NCBI RefSeq assembly: GCF_005222785.1
Contig: NZ_STGH01000003.1
Span: forward strand, 496,001 to 560,000
DNA length: 64,000 nucleotides
Origin: Rhodobacter sp. SY28-1
Lineage (GTDB): Bacteria; Pseudomonadota; Alphaproteobacteria; Rhodobacterales; Rhodobacteraceae
Direction: 5' to 3'
Below the pieces are notes generated by a model. That model was not told where the DNA came from and did no database searches. It saw nothing but the letters and a program-made list of their open reading frames with translations. Shown piece after piece: positions 21,183 to 29,811 of the stretch. Position numbers and translations under genes: made by a program. Numbering within the stretch: position 1 is the first letter of the stretch; the number at the start of each line of letters is the position of its first letter.

Positions 21183-21245
21183 GGGCAAGGGGTAGGGGGC
21201 CCGCGTGGCAGTTGCAAGCTTTGGGCGGCTGATCTATCGGGGCTT

Positions 21246-21881
21246 ATGGCACTGACCGATCCGAAAAGCATGATCCGCGTGGCGCGCGAGGCCGGGAACG
21301 GCCAGGCCGGGGAGGCGCATGTCGAGCCGTTGAACCTGGGCGAGCGGGTGCGCGAATTGCGCCGGTCCCTCGGCTGGACGCTGGAGGAGGCGGCAACCCG
21401 GGCGGGCCTTGCGCGATCCACCCTGTCGAAGATCGAGAATGGGCAGATGAGCCCGACCTATGACGCGCTGAAGAAGCTGGCCGGGGGCCTGGCGATTTCG
21501 GTGCCACAGCTGTTCACGCCACCCTCGAAACAGCAGGTCATGGGGCGGATGGCGGTGACGAAGGCCGGGGAGGGGCAATCTCAGGCCACCGTCACCTATG
21601 AGCATGAGTTGCTGGCAAGCGGACTTACCAAGAAACAGATGCTGCCCTACCGCGCCACGATCCGGGCGCGGGATCTCGAGGAGTTCGACGGCTGGGTGCG
21701 CCACGATGGCGAGGAGTTTCTGTACGTCCTCACCGGGGTGATCCGGCTCTACACCGAATTCTACGAGCCGGTCGACCTGCGCCGGGGCGACAGCGCCTAT
21801 TACGACGCGGCCATGGGGCACAACGTCATCAGCCTGTCCGAGGACGATGCGACGATCCTCTGGGTCACGTCCCTCGTCTGA
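21246..21881 (+). CDS. XRE-family regulator with C-terminal cupin domain
   Basis: This is a 211-residue transcription factor. The helix-turn-helix spans about residues 31-85 (LGERVRELRRSLGWTLEEAA, RSTLSKIENGQMSPTYDAL) and a cupin sensor spans about 125-205 (DGEEFLYVLTGVIRLYTE, DLRRGDSAYYDAAMGHNV). PuuR-like XRE/cupin proteins respond to small metabolites and usually control adjacent catabolic genes, so the divergent acyl-CoA ligase operon is the likely target. The ATG at 21246 was chosen over the longer open frame, which would overlap the ligase start. Confidence 0.88.
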   Translation: MALTDPKSMIRVAREAGNGQAGEAHVEPLNLGERVRELRRSLGWTLEEAATRAGLARSTLSKIENGQMSPTYDALKKLAGGLAISVPQLFTPPSKQQVMGRMAVTKAGEGQSQATVTYEHELLASGLTKKQMLPYRATIRARDLEEFDGWVRHDGEEFLYVLTGVIRLYTEFYEPVDLRRGDSAYYDAAMGHNVISLSEDDATILWVTSLV

Positions 21882-21914
21882 AGCGACGGCCCCCGCGTTG
21901 GGGGCCCATCAGCC

Positions 21915-22028
21915 CTAGAACGTATCCTGCACCGTGCGCGCCGTGCCCGAGATATCCTCGCCCACGCCGGCGATGGTGTTGCAGCCTGCAAGTGCGACCA
22001 GAACGGCCAGAAGTGCCAGTTTCTTCAT
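21915..22028 (-). CDS. Entericidin A/B-like small lipoprotein
   Basis: This 37-residue protein has the entericidin pattern: MKKLALLAVLVALAGC, a lipoprotein signal with lipobox ALAGC (lipidated cysteine at residue 16), followed by NTIAGVGEDISGTARTVQDTF. Entericidins are tiny surface lipoproteins tied to stress and toxin/antidote peptides in E. coli; in alphaproteobacteria their role is unclear. It starts 14 bp after the stop of the YejA-like gene and may be read from that transcript. Confidence 0.85.
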   Translation of the reverse strand: MKKLALLAVLVALAGCNTIAGVGEDISGTARTVQDTF

Positions 22029-22041
22029 TGCTCGATGCCTC

Positions 22042-23862
22042 TTACTTTGCCTCATACCACCAGGTGTCGGGCAGGAAGCCTGTCCAGTCACCGTAAAGCG
22101 GTATCTTTTCGGGATACTTCAGGTCGGCGGAATATGCCAAGCGGGAAAGGTCGGAATACCAGATCGGGATCACATAACGGCCCGAGGTGAGCACCCGGTC
22201 CAGCGCCTTGGTCGCTGCGGTGAACTCTTCGGCGTTGGGTGCCTTTACCATCGCCGCGATCATCGCCTCGACCGCAGGGGAGTTGACGCCCATCCAGTTC
22301 CGCGTTCCGGGTTCCGTCACCCCGCCCGCGCCCCAATACAGGATCTGTTCGTTGCCCGGGGACAGCGACAAGGACCGGATGTAGTGGGTCATGTCGAAGT
22401 CGTAGTTGGACGTGCGGTCCTTGTACTGGGCGTCGTCCACTTTGTTCAGCCTGGCCGTGATGCCAAGCACCTTCAGCGCCTCGATGTAGACCTCGGCGGC
22501 CGAGGCCATCTCGTCCTGACCGGTGACCAGCAGGATTTCGAAGGTGAAGGGCTCACCCTTGGCGTTCTTAAGCACGCCGTCGTCGCCGACGGTCCAGCCT
22601 GCCTCTTCCAGCAGCGCCGCAGCCGCGCGGATGTTCTTGCGATTGGTCTGGTCGCCATCGGACACCGGCAGTGCATAGCCTTCGATCGCGCCGGGCGGGA
22701 GTTCGGCCTTGAACGGCTCCAGCAGGTCCAGTTCATGCCCGCTGGCCGGGGTTCCCGGTTCCATCCCGAGGAAGGAATTGCCGAAGTAGGATGGGATGCG
22801 CGGCGGCAGCCCACCGTTCAGGGTCTGGTTGATGAACTCGAAGTTGAAGGCCAGGATCAGCGCTTCGCGCACGCGCCAGTCGGCGAAGATCGGTTTGCGG
22901 GTGTTCATCACGAACCCCTCGATCCCCGAGGGGCGGCCATGCGGGATTTCGGCCTTGATGATGTCACCCGAGGTTACGGCAGGGAAGTCGTAGGACGAGA
23001 GCCACTTCGACACGTTCGCCTCGCGGTAGGCCGAGACCTGGCCGGCCTTGAACGCCTCGAAGATCGCCTGCGGGTTGGCGTAGTAGTCATAGCGGATCTC
23101 GTCAAAGTTCCACTGACCCTTGTTGAAGGGCAGGTCCTTGCCCCACCAGTCCGGGTTGCGCTTGTAGGTCGCGTGGACGCCCAGTTCCGAACTGGCCAGA
23201 ACATAGGGGCCAGAGCCGATGGGCGCCTCCATCGTCGCCTCGGCGAAGTCCTTGCCCTCCCACTGCGCCTTTTTCAGGATCGGGCGCAGGCCCAGGATCA
23301 GCGGCAGTTCGCGGTCCTCGACGTTGAAGGTGAACTTGACCGACCTCTCGCCGGTCTTTTCCATCGAGGCGATCTTCTTCCATGCGGCGGCGTAGCGTGG
23401 GTTGCCTTGCGTGCCGAGCGTTTCCACCGACCACATCACGTCTTCGACCGTGACGGGCGAGCCATCGGAGAATCGGGCCTCGGGCCGCAGGGTGAATTCG
23501 ACGTAGGTTCGCCCCTCGTCGGTGTCTATCGATTCGGCCAGAAGCCCGTAAAGCGAGAAGGCCTCGTCATAATTCCGGCCCATCAGCGTCTCGACCGTCA
23601 GGGTAGAGATGCCGGTCGCAGGGCGCCCCTTGGTGACGTAGGGGTTGAGACTGTCAAAGCTGCCCGCCTCGCCCCAACGGAAGCTGCCGCCCTTCGGCGC
23701 ATCGGGGTTCACCTGCGGCAAGGACACAAAATCCGGGGGGAGGGCAGGCTCGCCATACATAGCTATGCCGTGCATCGGCTCGGCCCATGCGCTTGCCGCC
23801 AGAGCGGAAAGCGCCGCGGCAAACCCGACCTTGCGTAAACTCTTTCCTCGTGCCGTTGTCAT
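22042..23862 (-). CDS. YejA-like periplasmic peptide-binding protein (ABC transporter)
   Basis: This is a family 5 extracellular solute-binding protein of about 606 residues, resembling YejA, the binding protein of the YejABEF oligopeptide importer. The signal peptide ends in ASAWAEP, about residue 28 from ATG 23862; an in-frame ATG 39 bp earlier is less likely. Family features include GSFDSLNPYVTKG and RPEARFSDGSPVTVEDV near residue 130. No permease or ATPase gene is adjacent, so it must share a transporter encoded elsewhere. An entericidin-like gene follows immediately. Confidence 0.88.
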   Translation of the reverse strand: MTTARGKSLRKVGFAAALSALAASAWAEPMHGIAMYGEPALPPDFVSLPQVNPDAPKGGSFRWGEAGSFDSLNPYVTKGRPATGISTLTVETLMGRNYDEAFSLYGLLAESIDTDEGRTYVEFTLRPEARFSDGSPVTVEDVMWSVETLGTQGNPRYAAAWKKIASMEKTGERSVKFTFNVEDRELPLILGLRPILKKAQWEGKDFAEATMEAPIGSGPYVLASSELGVHATYKRNPDWWGKDLPFNKGQWNFDEIRYDYYANPQAIFEAFKAGQVSAYREANVSKWLSSYDFPAVTSGDIIKAEIPHGRPSGIEGFVMNTRKPIFADWRVREALILAFNFEFINQTLNGGLPPRIPSYFGNSFLGMEPGTPASGHELDLLEPFKAELPPGAIEGYALPVSDGDQTNRKNIRAAAALLEEAGWTVGDDGVLKNAKGEPFTFEILLVTGQDEMASAAEVYIEALKVLGITARLNKVDDAQYKDRTSNYDFDMTHYIRSLSLSPGNEQILYWGAGGVTEPGTRNWMGVNSPAVEAMIAAMVKAPNAEEFTAATKALDRVLTSGRYVIPIWYSDLSRLAYSADLKYPEKIPLYGDWTGFLPDTWWYEAK

Positions 23863-23938
23863 TGCCCCATGCTCCCCATTCCCTGCGGTTGTGTCCGCCA
23901 AGAGTAAGACGGAGATTGAGGCAATTCAAACTTTTAGC

Positions 23939-23967
23939 TTGGCCATCGGCAGAGAGCGGATTATACA
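23939..23967 (+). promoter_or_regulatory. Candidate sigma-70-type promoter of an intergenic small RNA
   Basis: TTGGCC (23939-23944) and TATACA (23962-23967) are spaced by 17 bp, a good vegetative-promoter geometry for this GC-rich genome. Predicted transcription would start near 23974 and run into the terminator hairpin at 24021. It points away from the divergent YejA-like gene and towards bdhA. Confidence 0.4.
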
Positions 23968-23973
23968 GAGCTT

Positions 23974-24047
23974 ACTGCTCGATAGGTTTCTTGCCTGTAT
24001 GAAACCTGCCTCAAAGACTTAACGCCGGCCTTGTGCCGGCGTTTTTT
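23974..24047 (+). ncRNA. Candidate ~75-nt small RNA with two hairpins
   Basis: In the gap between the YejA-like gene and bdhA, a predicted short transcript has a 5' hairpin (AGGTTTC at 23984-23990 pairing with GAAACCT at 24001-24007, 10-nt loop) and ends in a strong intrinsic terminator. A 7-codon ORF (MKPASKT, 23999-24022) lies inside it and stops on the terminator stem, so an attenuator leader is an alternative reading. There is no direct proof of expression, and I do not recognise an RNA family. Confidence 0.42.
24021..24047 (+). terminator. Strong intrinsic terminator between yejA-like gene and bdhA
   Basis: AACGCCGGC (24021-24029) pairs perfectly with GCCGGCGTT (24035-24043) around a 5-nt loop and is followed by a run of T to 24048. 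It is the most canonical rho-independent terminator in the window. No annotated gene reads into it from the left on this strand, which is why a small RNA is proposed. Confidence 0.8.
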
Positions 24048-24122
24048 TCATCGTGCACCTGTGACTTCCGTTCCGCCGCCAGCCATGCAATGCTTTTGCA
24101 GTTGCAGCATTTGGAGGGTGGG

Positions 24123-24896
24123 ATGACACTTTCGGGCAAGCGGGCGGTCATCACCGGATCGAACTCGGGAATAGGCCTTGGCGTGGCCGAATCGTTGGCC
24201 GCGGCCGGGGCCGAGGTGATTCTGAACAGCTTCACCGACCGGCCCGAAGATCATGACCTTGCGCGCGAGCTGGGGGCCCGGCATGGCGTCGCGGCCCGCT
24301 ACATCCCCGCCGACATGTCGAAGGGCGCGGACTGCCGGGCGCTGATCGAAAAGGCCGGGGGCTGCGACATCCTTGTGAACAATGCGGGCATCCAGTTCGT
24401 TGCGCCCATCGACGAGTTCCCGGTCGAGAAGTGGGATGCGATCCTGGCGATCAACCTGTCGTCCGCCTTCCACACCACGGCGGCGGCGCTGCCCGGGATG
24501 CGGAATAAGGGCTGGGGTCGGGTGGTGAACATCGCCTCGGCGCATGGGCTGACCGCCTCGCCCTTCAAGTCCGCCTATATCGCGGCCAAGCATGGGATCG
24601 TCGGCCTGTCGAAGACCGTCGCGCTGGAAACTGCGGGGCAGGGGATCACCTGCAATGCGATCTGTCCGGGCTATGTCCTGACGCCCCTGGTCGAGGCGCA
24701 GATCCCCGAACAGATGAAGGTGCACAACATGGACCGGGAAACCGTGATCCGCGAAGTCATGCTCCTCCGCCAGCCCTCGCGCCAGTTCGCCACAGTCGAG
24801 CAGATCGGCGGGACCGCAGTCTACCTCTGCTCTCCCGCCGCCGATCAGGTGACGGGCACGACGATCAGCGTCGACGGCGGGTGGACCGCGCTGTGA
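24123..24896 (+). CDS. bdhA: D-3-hydroxybutyrate dehydrogenase
   Basis: This short-chain dehydrogenase interconverts D-3-hydroxybutyrate and acetoacetate with NAD, a step in polyhydroxybutyrate use. The 257-residue protein has the cofactor motif GSNSGIGLG at residues 12-20, NNAGIQFVAPIDEFPVEKWD near 90 (the IQ/VxPIExFP pattern is typical of BdhA), the catalytic SAYIAAKHG (YxxxK) near 155, and ICPGYVLTPLVEAQIPEQM near 182. ATG 24123 follows GGAGGGTGGG. Its stop overlaps the start of the patatin gene (GTGA), so the two are translationally coupled. Confidence 0.92.
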   Translation: MTLSGKRAVITGSNSGIGLGVAESLAAAGAEVILNSFTDRPEDHDLARELGARHGVAARYIPADMSKGADCRALIEKAGGCDILVNNAGIQFVAPIDEFPVEKWDAILAINLSSAFHTTAAALPGMRNKGWGRVVNIASAHGLTASPFKSAYIAAKHGIVGLSKTVALETAGQGITCNAICPGYVLTPLVEAQIPEQMKVHNMDRETVIREVMLLRQPSRQFATVEQIGGTAVYLCSPAADQVTGTTISVDGGWTAL

Positions 24897-25906
24897 GACG
24901 CGTCAACCTGGCGCTTCAGGGGGGCGGTGCGCATGGAGCCTTCACCTGGGGTGTGCTGGACCGGCTTCTGGAAGACGACAGCCTGGAGATTGCGGGAATT
25001 TCCGGCACCTCGGCGGGTGCTTTGAACGGGGCTGCCCTGAAGGCCGGGCTTCGCGCCGGGGGCCGGGGCGCGGCCCGCAAGCGCCTGGACCGGATGTGGG
25101 AACAGGTGGGTGAGATCGGGGATTTCCGGATGCTGCCGTGGATGGCGGCCTTCCTGCCCGCGCTGCGGTTCTGGCAGACGGCAAGTGCCGCTTTCCTGCC
25201 CTTCTCGCCGCAGGGCGTGGCAGCGCAGCTTTACACGCCATATGCCTTTGGCAACCGCTGGACCAATCCGCTGGAGCCGGTGGTCCGCGATCTCGACTTC
25301 ACCCAGGTCTGTGCGGCGGACGGCCCTCGGCTTTTCGTCAGTGCGACGAATGTGCGGACCGGCAAGATCAAGGTATTCCAGGGTCAGGAGATCGGGCCCG
25401 AGGCACTGCTCGCCTCGGCCTGCCTGCCGACTGTCTTCCAGACGGTAGAGATTGGCGGCGAAGGCTATTGGGACGGCGGCTATTCCGGCAACCCGGCGCT
25501 GTTTCCCCTGTACGAACCCGATCTGCCCGACGACATTCTGGTCGTGTCGATCAACCCGATGCGGCGCGACGACATTCCCGATACGCCTCTGGAAATCCAG
25601 AACCGGCTCAACGAGATCAGCTTCAACGCCAGCCTTCTGGGCGAGTTGCGCGCGATCAACTTCGTCCGCCGCCTGATCGCCGAGGGGCGGATGGAAGCGG
25701 GCAAGATGAAGGCCGTCAACGTCCACATGATTGCCGATGACGGGTTGATGAACGAGCTGTCGGCCGATTCCAAACTGTCGCCGACACCCTATCTGCTGGA
25801 GCGGCTCAAGGCCGCAGGGCGCGCGGCGGCAGAGCGCTTCCTTGGGAACGGCAGCTCGAAGATCGGGCAGGAGCCGAGCGCGGATCTTGAGGGCCTGCTC
25901 GGCTAG
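24893..25906 (+). CDS. Patatin-like phospholipase/esterase coupled to bdhA
   Basis: This is a 337-residue patatin-fold hydrolase. The oxyanion loop ALQGGGAHG is near residue 8, the nucleophile elbow GISGTSAGAL near 38 and the catalytic aspartate in DGGYSGNPAL near 197. I chose GTG 24893 (overlap GTGA with bdhA); GTG 24881 is also in frame. The patatin family hydrolyses lipids, and some members act in bacterial polyhydroxyalkanoate metabolism. Coupling to 3-hydroxybutyrate dehydrogenase makes polymer mobilisation or membrane lipid turnover plausible, but this is inference. The TAG stop shares CTAG with the convergent DUF502 gene. Confidence 0.85.
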   Translation: MRRVNLALQGGGAHGAFTWGVLDRLLEDDSLEIAGISGTSAGALNGAALKAGLRAGGRGAARKRLDRMWEQVGEIGDFRMLPWMAAFLPALRFWQTASAAFLPFSPQGVAAQLYTPYAFGNRWTNPLEPVVRDLDFTQVCAADGPRLFVSATNVRTGKIKVFQGQEIGPEALLASACLPTVFQTVEIGGEGYWDGGYSGNPALFPLYEPDLPDDILVVSINPMRRDDIPDTPLEIQNRLNEISFNASLLGELRAINFVRRLIAEGRMEAGKMKAVNVHMIADDGLMNELSADSKLSPTPYLLERLKAAGRAAAERFLGNGSSKIGQEPSADLEGLLG

Positions 25907-26586
25907 ACCACGGGCTCTTTCGGCACCGGATAGACCAGCCCGCCCGAGACGATCAGCTTGGCCGCATCGTCGACGCCCATGTCCATCACGATCAGGTCCT
26001 GCGTCGGCACGAAGAGGAGCATTCCGCTGGTGAAGGGCGTGAGGCCGACGAAGACCGCCGACATGTCGGGGCCAAGGGCCGCCAGTCGCTCGGCCAGTTC
26101 TCCCTTGGGGCGGGTCGACATGAAGCCAAGCGCCCAGGACCCCGGCCGGGGAAATTCGACCAGGACCACCTTGTCAAAGCTCTTGTCCTTCTTGTTGAAG
26201 AAGGTCTCGGCCACCTGTTTGATCCCGCTGTAGACCGAGCGGACCACCGGCATCCGTTCCACCAGGTTCTCGCCGGACCGGATGACCGAACGCCCGATGA
26301 TCCCCTTGGCAAGCCAGCCGATGATGATGGTGACGATCAGGAAGACCAGAACGCCCACGCCACGGACCGGAAACTCGTAGTCCGGGCCGAACCAGCGACC
26401 GATCACGGCGTCGGGCTGCCAGTAGGCCGGGATCAGCGGCAGGATCCAGCCATCGAGCCAGCCGATGAAGGCCCAGACGATGTAGATCGTCAGTCCCACA
26501 GGCAGCACGACGACAAGGCCCGTCAGAAAACTGGCGCGCAGGCTGGCAAGAAAGCCGCGACGATGATGCGTGGTCGGTTCGGTCAC
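25903..26586 (-). CDS. DUF502 membrane protein
   Basis: This 227-residue inner-membrane protein of the DUF502 family has two N-terminal helices (FLTGLVVVLPVGLTIYIVWAF near residues 17-38 and GVGVLVFLIVTIIIGWLA near 72-92). A soluble C-terminal domain carries the family patterns RMPVVRSVYSGIKQ and FFNKKDKSFDKVVLVEFPR. The start is GTG 26586; the long open frame upstream lies over psuG and is a shadow. Plant relatives (LCV/COV) affect vascular patterning, but the bacterial role is unknown. Confidence 0.85.
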   Translation of the reverse strand: MTEPTTHHRRGFLASLRASFLTGLVVVLPVGLTIYIVWAFIGWLDGWILPLIPAYWQPDAVIGRWFGPDYEFPVRGVGVLVFLIVTIIIGWLAKGIIGRSVIRSGENLVERMPVVRSVYSGIKQVAETFFNKKDKSFDKVVLVEFPRPGSWALGFMSTRPKGELAERLAALGPDMSAVFVGLTPFTSGMLLFVPTQDLIVMDMGVDDAAKLIVSGGLVYPVPKEPVV

Positions 26587-26666
26587 GAGTGGATGTCCCC
26601 TTCGACTTCTATCTAGGGGGTCGCGCACGCGCTTCGCAAGGATGCGCGCGGCAAATCGCGGGAAAT

Positions 26667-27581
26667 TCAGCCCTGTTCGACCAGTTCCCGGGCAATGGCA
26701 GCCCCAAGCCGGGCGTTGTTCAGGACAAGCTCGATGTTTGCCGCAAGCGACCGCCCCGCCGTCATCTCGAAGATGCGCTGCAGCAGGAACGGCGTTACCG
26801 CCTTCGCAGCGATCCCCCGCGCCTCGGCCTCGGCCAGAGCGGCCTCGATATGGGGCATGATCTCCTCGCGCGGGATTTCCGCCTGCTCCGGGATCGGGTT
26901 GGCGACCAGCTGGCCGCCCGGAAGGCCAAGGCGCGCGCGCATGCGGTGCGCCGCGGCGATCTCGGCGGCGCTGTCCAGCCGCAAGGGCGCGTCCAGTCCC
27001 GACGACCGTGACCAGAAGGCGGGGAATTCGCACTGGCCGAAGGCGATGACCGGCACGCCCATGGTTTCCAGATATTCCAGCGTCTTCGGCAGATCGAGGA
27101 TCGCCTTCGCCCCAGCCGCAACCACCGTCACTGGCGTTTCCGCCAGTTCGCGCAGATCGGCCGAGATGTCGAATGTGCGTTCCGCCCCGCGATGGACGCC
27201 GCCGATGCCCCCGGTCGCAAAGACGCTGATCCCTGCCAGTTGCGCGCAGATCATCGTCGCCGCAACCGTCGTCGCCCCTATCCCGCCCGAGGCGAGGCAC
27301 ACCGCCAGATCGGCCCGCGACAGCTTGGCCACGCCTTGCGCCTGGCCAAGGCTGTCAAGCTGGGCCTCCGTCAACCCGATGTGGATCCGGTGATCCATGA
27401 TGGCAATCGTCGCCGGTACGGCTCCCTGCGACCGGACTTCAGCCTCCACCCGTCTGGCCGTTTCAACATTCTGCGGGAATGGCATGCCATGCGTGATGAT
27501 TGTACTTTCAAGCGCAACAATCGGGGCGCCTTCGGCACGGGCCTTGGCCACGTCGGGCGAAAAGGTCAGGGGCAGCGTCAT
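26667..27581 (-). CDS. psuG: Pseudouridine-5'-phosphate glycosidase
   Basis: PsuG cleaves the C-C glycosidic bond of pseudouridine 5'-phosphate to uracil and ribose 5-phosphate. The 304-residue protein shows the family N-terminus IVALESTIITHGMPFPQN, SRADLAVCLASGGIGATTVAATM near 94, FATGGIGGVHRG near 125, and the manganese-site region SADLRELAETPVTVV near 142. Its ATG overlaps the psuK stop (ATGA), so kinase and glycosidase are made together, as in the psuKG route first described in E. coli. Confidence 0.93.
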   Translation of the reverse strand: MTLPLTFSPDVAKARAEGAPIVALESTIITHGMPFPQNVETARRVEAEVRSQGAVPATIAIMDHRIHIGLTEAQLDSLGQAQGVAKLSRADLAVCLASGGIGATTVAATMICAQLAGISVFATGGIGGVHRGAERTFDISADLRELAETPVTVVAAGAKAILDLPKTLEYLETMGVPVIAFGQCEFPAFWSRSSGLDAPLRLDSAAEIAAAHRMRARLGLPGGQLVANPIPEQAEIPREEIMPHIEAALAEAEARGIAAKAVTPFLLQRIFEMTAGRSLAANIELVLNNARLGAAIARELVEQG

Positions 27582-28468
27582 GATCCGATATCTCCCGATA
27601 CATAAGTTGCGGCGGCGCGCAGCGCCTCGTCCAGCGCCTCTTGTCGGGTCGCGCCACGACGTTCGGCGACCAGATGCGCGGCCATGAACGTGTCGCCTGC
27701 GCCCGTGACGCGGGTCACCAGCACCTGCGGCGGATGGCCCTCGATGACACCTTCCCCCCGGCGACCTTCGGCCGCGGGTTTGCCGCCGTTGGTTACCAGA
27801 ACCCTGGCCGCACCACGGTCCAGGAGCGCCCGGGCCGCCTCGACGGCCGTTGCCGCCTCGCTGCGGGCCAGGATGTTCGCCTCTTCCAGATTCACATACA
27901 GCGTGGCAGAGGTATGGGTCAGCAGCGGGAGAAGCCGCCCCGCCTTGCCGGGCGAGGCCGGGGCCACCCGCAGGTCGGCCCGCGCGAACAGGGGCGAGCC
28001 TGCAATCTCGGCCAGAAGGCCCTCAGTCAGGTTGCCGTCCAGGGCGATGGGCCCAGACCACGCTGCCCCCTCCGTTCCCAGCCGCCCATCGGCCAGCGGG
28101 CGCAGGATCTTGTCGCCCGCCGCTTCCAGCGAATGGGCATCCGCAATGGCGGCGATCAACCCGTTCGCCCCCTCGATCGCCATGTAGCGGTCGGTCGGCA
28201 GATCGTCGGACCGGTAGACGGTGTCGGTCACCAGCCCCAGCCGGTCACAGGCCGCGATCAGCTCATCCCCCTCGGCGTCCCGGCCGATGGCGGTCAGCAG
28301 GGCAGGGGTCATCCCGAACCGGCGCAGCGTCATCGCGATGTTCATCGCCACCCCGCCGGGCAGCCGGGTGATCCGCCCCGGCACGTCCGAGCCAAGCCGC
28401 ATCGAGGTGGGCGAGCGGCCGATGATGTCCCACAGGACCGAGCCGATGCAAAGGATGTCAGGTGTCAT
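27578..28468 (-). CDS. psuK: Pseudouridine kinase (PfkB family)
   Basis: This roughly 296-residue ribokinase-family enzyme is expected to phosphorylate pseudouridine for PsuG. The N-terminal substrate loop is CIGSVLWDIIGRS, the glycine pair GGVAMNIAMTLRRFG follows near 42, and the anion-hole/catalytic base motif TRVTGAGDTFMAAH sits near 250. ATG 28468 is favoured over 28504 because the family starts just before CIGS. Function rests on PfkB membership plus the psuG overlap. No pseudouridine transporter is adjacent. Confidence 0.88.
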   Translation of the reverse strand: MTPDILCIGSVLWDIIGRSPTSMRLGSDVPGRITRLPGGVAMNIAMTLRRFGMTPALLTAIGRDAEGDELIAACDRLGLVTDTVYRSDDLPTDRYMAIEGANGLIAAIADAHSLEAAGDKILRPLADGRLGTEGAAWSGPIALDGNLTEGLLAEIAGSPLFARADLRVAPASPGKAGRLLPLLTHTSATLYVNLEEANILARSEAATAVEAARALLDRGAARVLVTNGGKPAAEGRRGEGVIEGHPPQVLVTRVTGAGDTFMAAHLVAERRGATRQEALDEALRAAATYVSGDIGS

Positions 28469-28509
28469 GGCGGCCTTCTGCCCCGGCAGGGCGGGTGCGG
28501 TCAACCGGT

Positions 28510-29676
28510 CTAGCGTTTGCGGAACTGCCCGCCGTACCCACCCTTGCGGCCATCAGGGAAGGGGCCTTCGTCCAGATACCGCTGGTGGCATCGGGCAAGG
28601 GCCGCGCGGTCCAGCGTCACGCCCAGACCGGGGCCATGGGGCAGGGCGACGAAACCGCCGTCATGCCGATGCGGGCCGCCCTCGATCACGTCGTCGGCAT
28701 ACCAGTGGAACAGGGTCTGGCTCGGGTCACGAACGTGGTCCAGCGCGGCGGTCAGGTGCAGATAGGCCGCCGAGGCGATGCCCGTCTCACCCGAATGAAA
28801 ACGAAACCCCACGCCGAACATTTCGCAGGCCCGGATGAAGGCCACGGTGCGCGCGATCCCGCCATGTTCGTTGATGTTGGTGACGATGGCCTCGGGGCAG
28901 CCAAGGGCATGGGCCTTGGGCAGGTCGATGCTGTGCGCCGAAAAGGGAATGTCGCTGAACCGACGGAGCCGGGCCATTTCCTCATAAGTTTCGCAGGGCT
29001 CTTCGAACCAGCTGATGTCAAAGGGGGCCACGCGGCGCAGGGCTTCTCGCGCGGTGGGCACTGTCCAGACCCCATTTGCATCCAGTTGCAAGGGCCGGTC
29101 GCCGATGGCCGCGCGGACCTCGGCCACCATGTGCACCTCTTCGGCCAGATCCACGGTGCCCATCTTGCCCTCGAACCGGGTAGAGCCATGACGCTCGATC
29201 ATCGAGGCGCAGTAGCGGGCAACCTCGGTGGGCGAGCACTCACCCGGGTCGATCCCGGGCCAGCGATAGCTGAAATATTCCGTCAACTCGATCCGGTCGC
29301 GGCGTGCCCCGCCAAGCAGGGTTGCCAGCGAGACGCCTTCCGTCTTGCCCCGCGCGTCCCACATCGCCATCTCGATTCCGCCAAACACACGACGGGCGGC
29401 CAGCACATTGCCCCAGGGCGTATAGCGCATGCCGGGGACAGTCTTGGCCTCGGCAGTGCCAATCTCCCGGACATCATGGCCGATCAGCTTTGCCCCCATC
29501 GCCACCACATCCGCGGCCCGGTCGCCATCAGCGCATTCGCCAAGGCCGATGACGCCATCCTCCGTCTCGACCTCGATCACCGTCTTCGTCAGCGAGGCGA
29601 TGGCGCCGTAGGAAAAGCGGTATGGCGCGCGGAAGGTAATATTGACCGGCGTCGCGCGGATCTGGCGGATATTCAT
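28510..29676 (-). CDS. Enolase-superfamily sugar-acid dehydratase (glucarate-dehydratase-like)
   Basis: This 388-residue protein has the enolase-superfamily capping domain (1-125) and TIM barrel. The metal ligands appear as LDANG near 205, WFEEPCE near 230 and an asparagine in VTNINEHGG near 282; an Asn third ligand and the histidine in RFHSGETGIAS are characteristic of the glucarate dehydratase subgroup. The usual KxK base pair is only partly kept (FEGKMG). ATG 29676 is chosen; the longer frame is a shadow extension. The substrate is probably an acid sugar but is unproven. psuK lies 41 bp downstream, so co-transcription is possible. Confidence 0.82.
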   Translation of the reverse strand: MNIRQIRATPVNITFRAPYRFSYGAIASLTKTVIEVETEDGVIGLGECADGDRAADVVAMGAKLIGHDVREIGTAEAKTVPGMRYTPWGNVLAARRVFGGIEMAMWDARGKTEGVSLATLLGGARRDRIELTEYFSYRWPGIDPGECSPTEVARYCASMIERHGSTRFEGKMGTVDLAEEVHMVAEVRAAIGDRPLQLDANGVWTVPTAREALRRVAPFDISWFEEPCETYEEMARLRRFSDIPFSAHSIDLPKAHALGCPEAIVTNINEHGGIARTVAFIRACEMFGVGFRFHSGETGIASAAYLHLTAALDHVRDPSQTLFHWYADDVIEGGPHRHDGGFVALPHGPGLGVTLDRAALARCHQRYLDEGPFPDGRKGGYGGQFRKR

Positions 29677-29811
29677 CGGGACCTCGCTTTTCGCTAGGCT
29701 TTCCACGCAGGGACAGTCAGGTCTTGCCCGCCAGCGACACCTTTGGGGCACCCTGACGGCTTTCTGCCAGACGCTCATGCGTGCGAAGATATTGCGTGAA
29801 AGGAGCCTGCC

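Noticed and set aside
21934-23838. 634-residue open frame on the plus strand
   Set aside because: It is antisense to the YejA-like gene and matches no family.
25903-27300. 465-residue frame joining DUF502 to upstream sequence
   Set aside because: The extra N-terminal part is out-of-frame psuG; the DUF502 protein has a good GTG start at 26586, so it is not a fusion.
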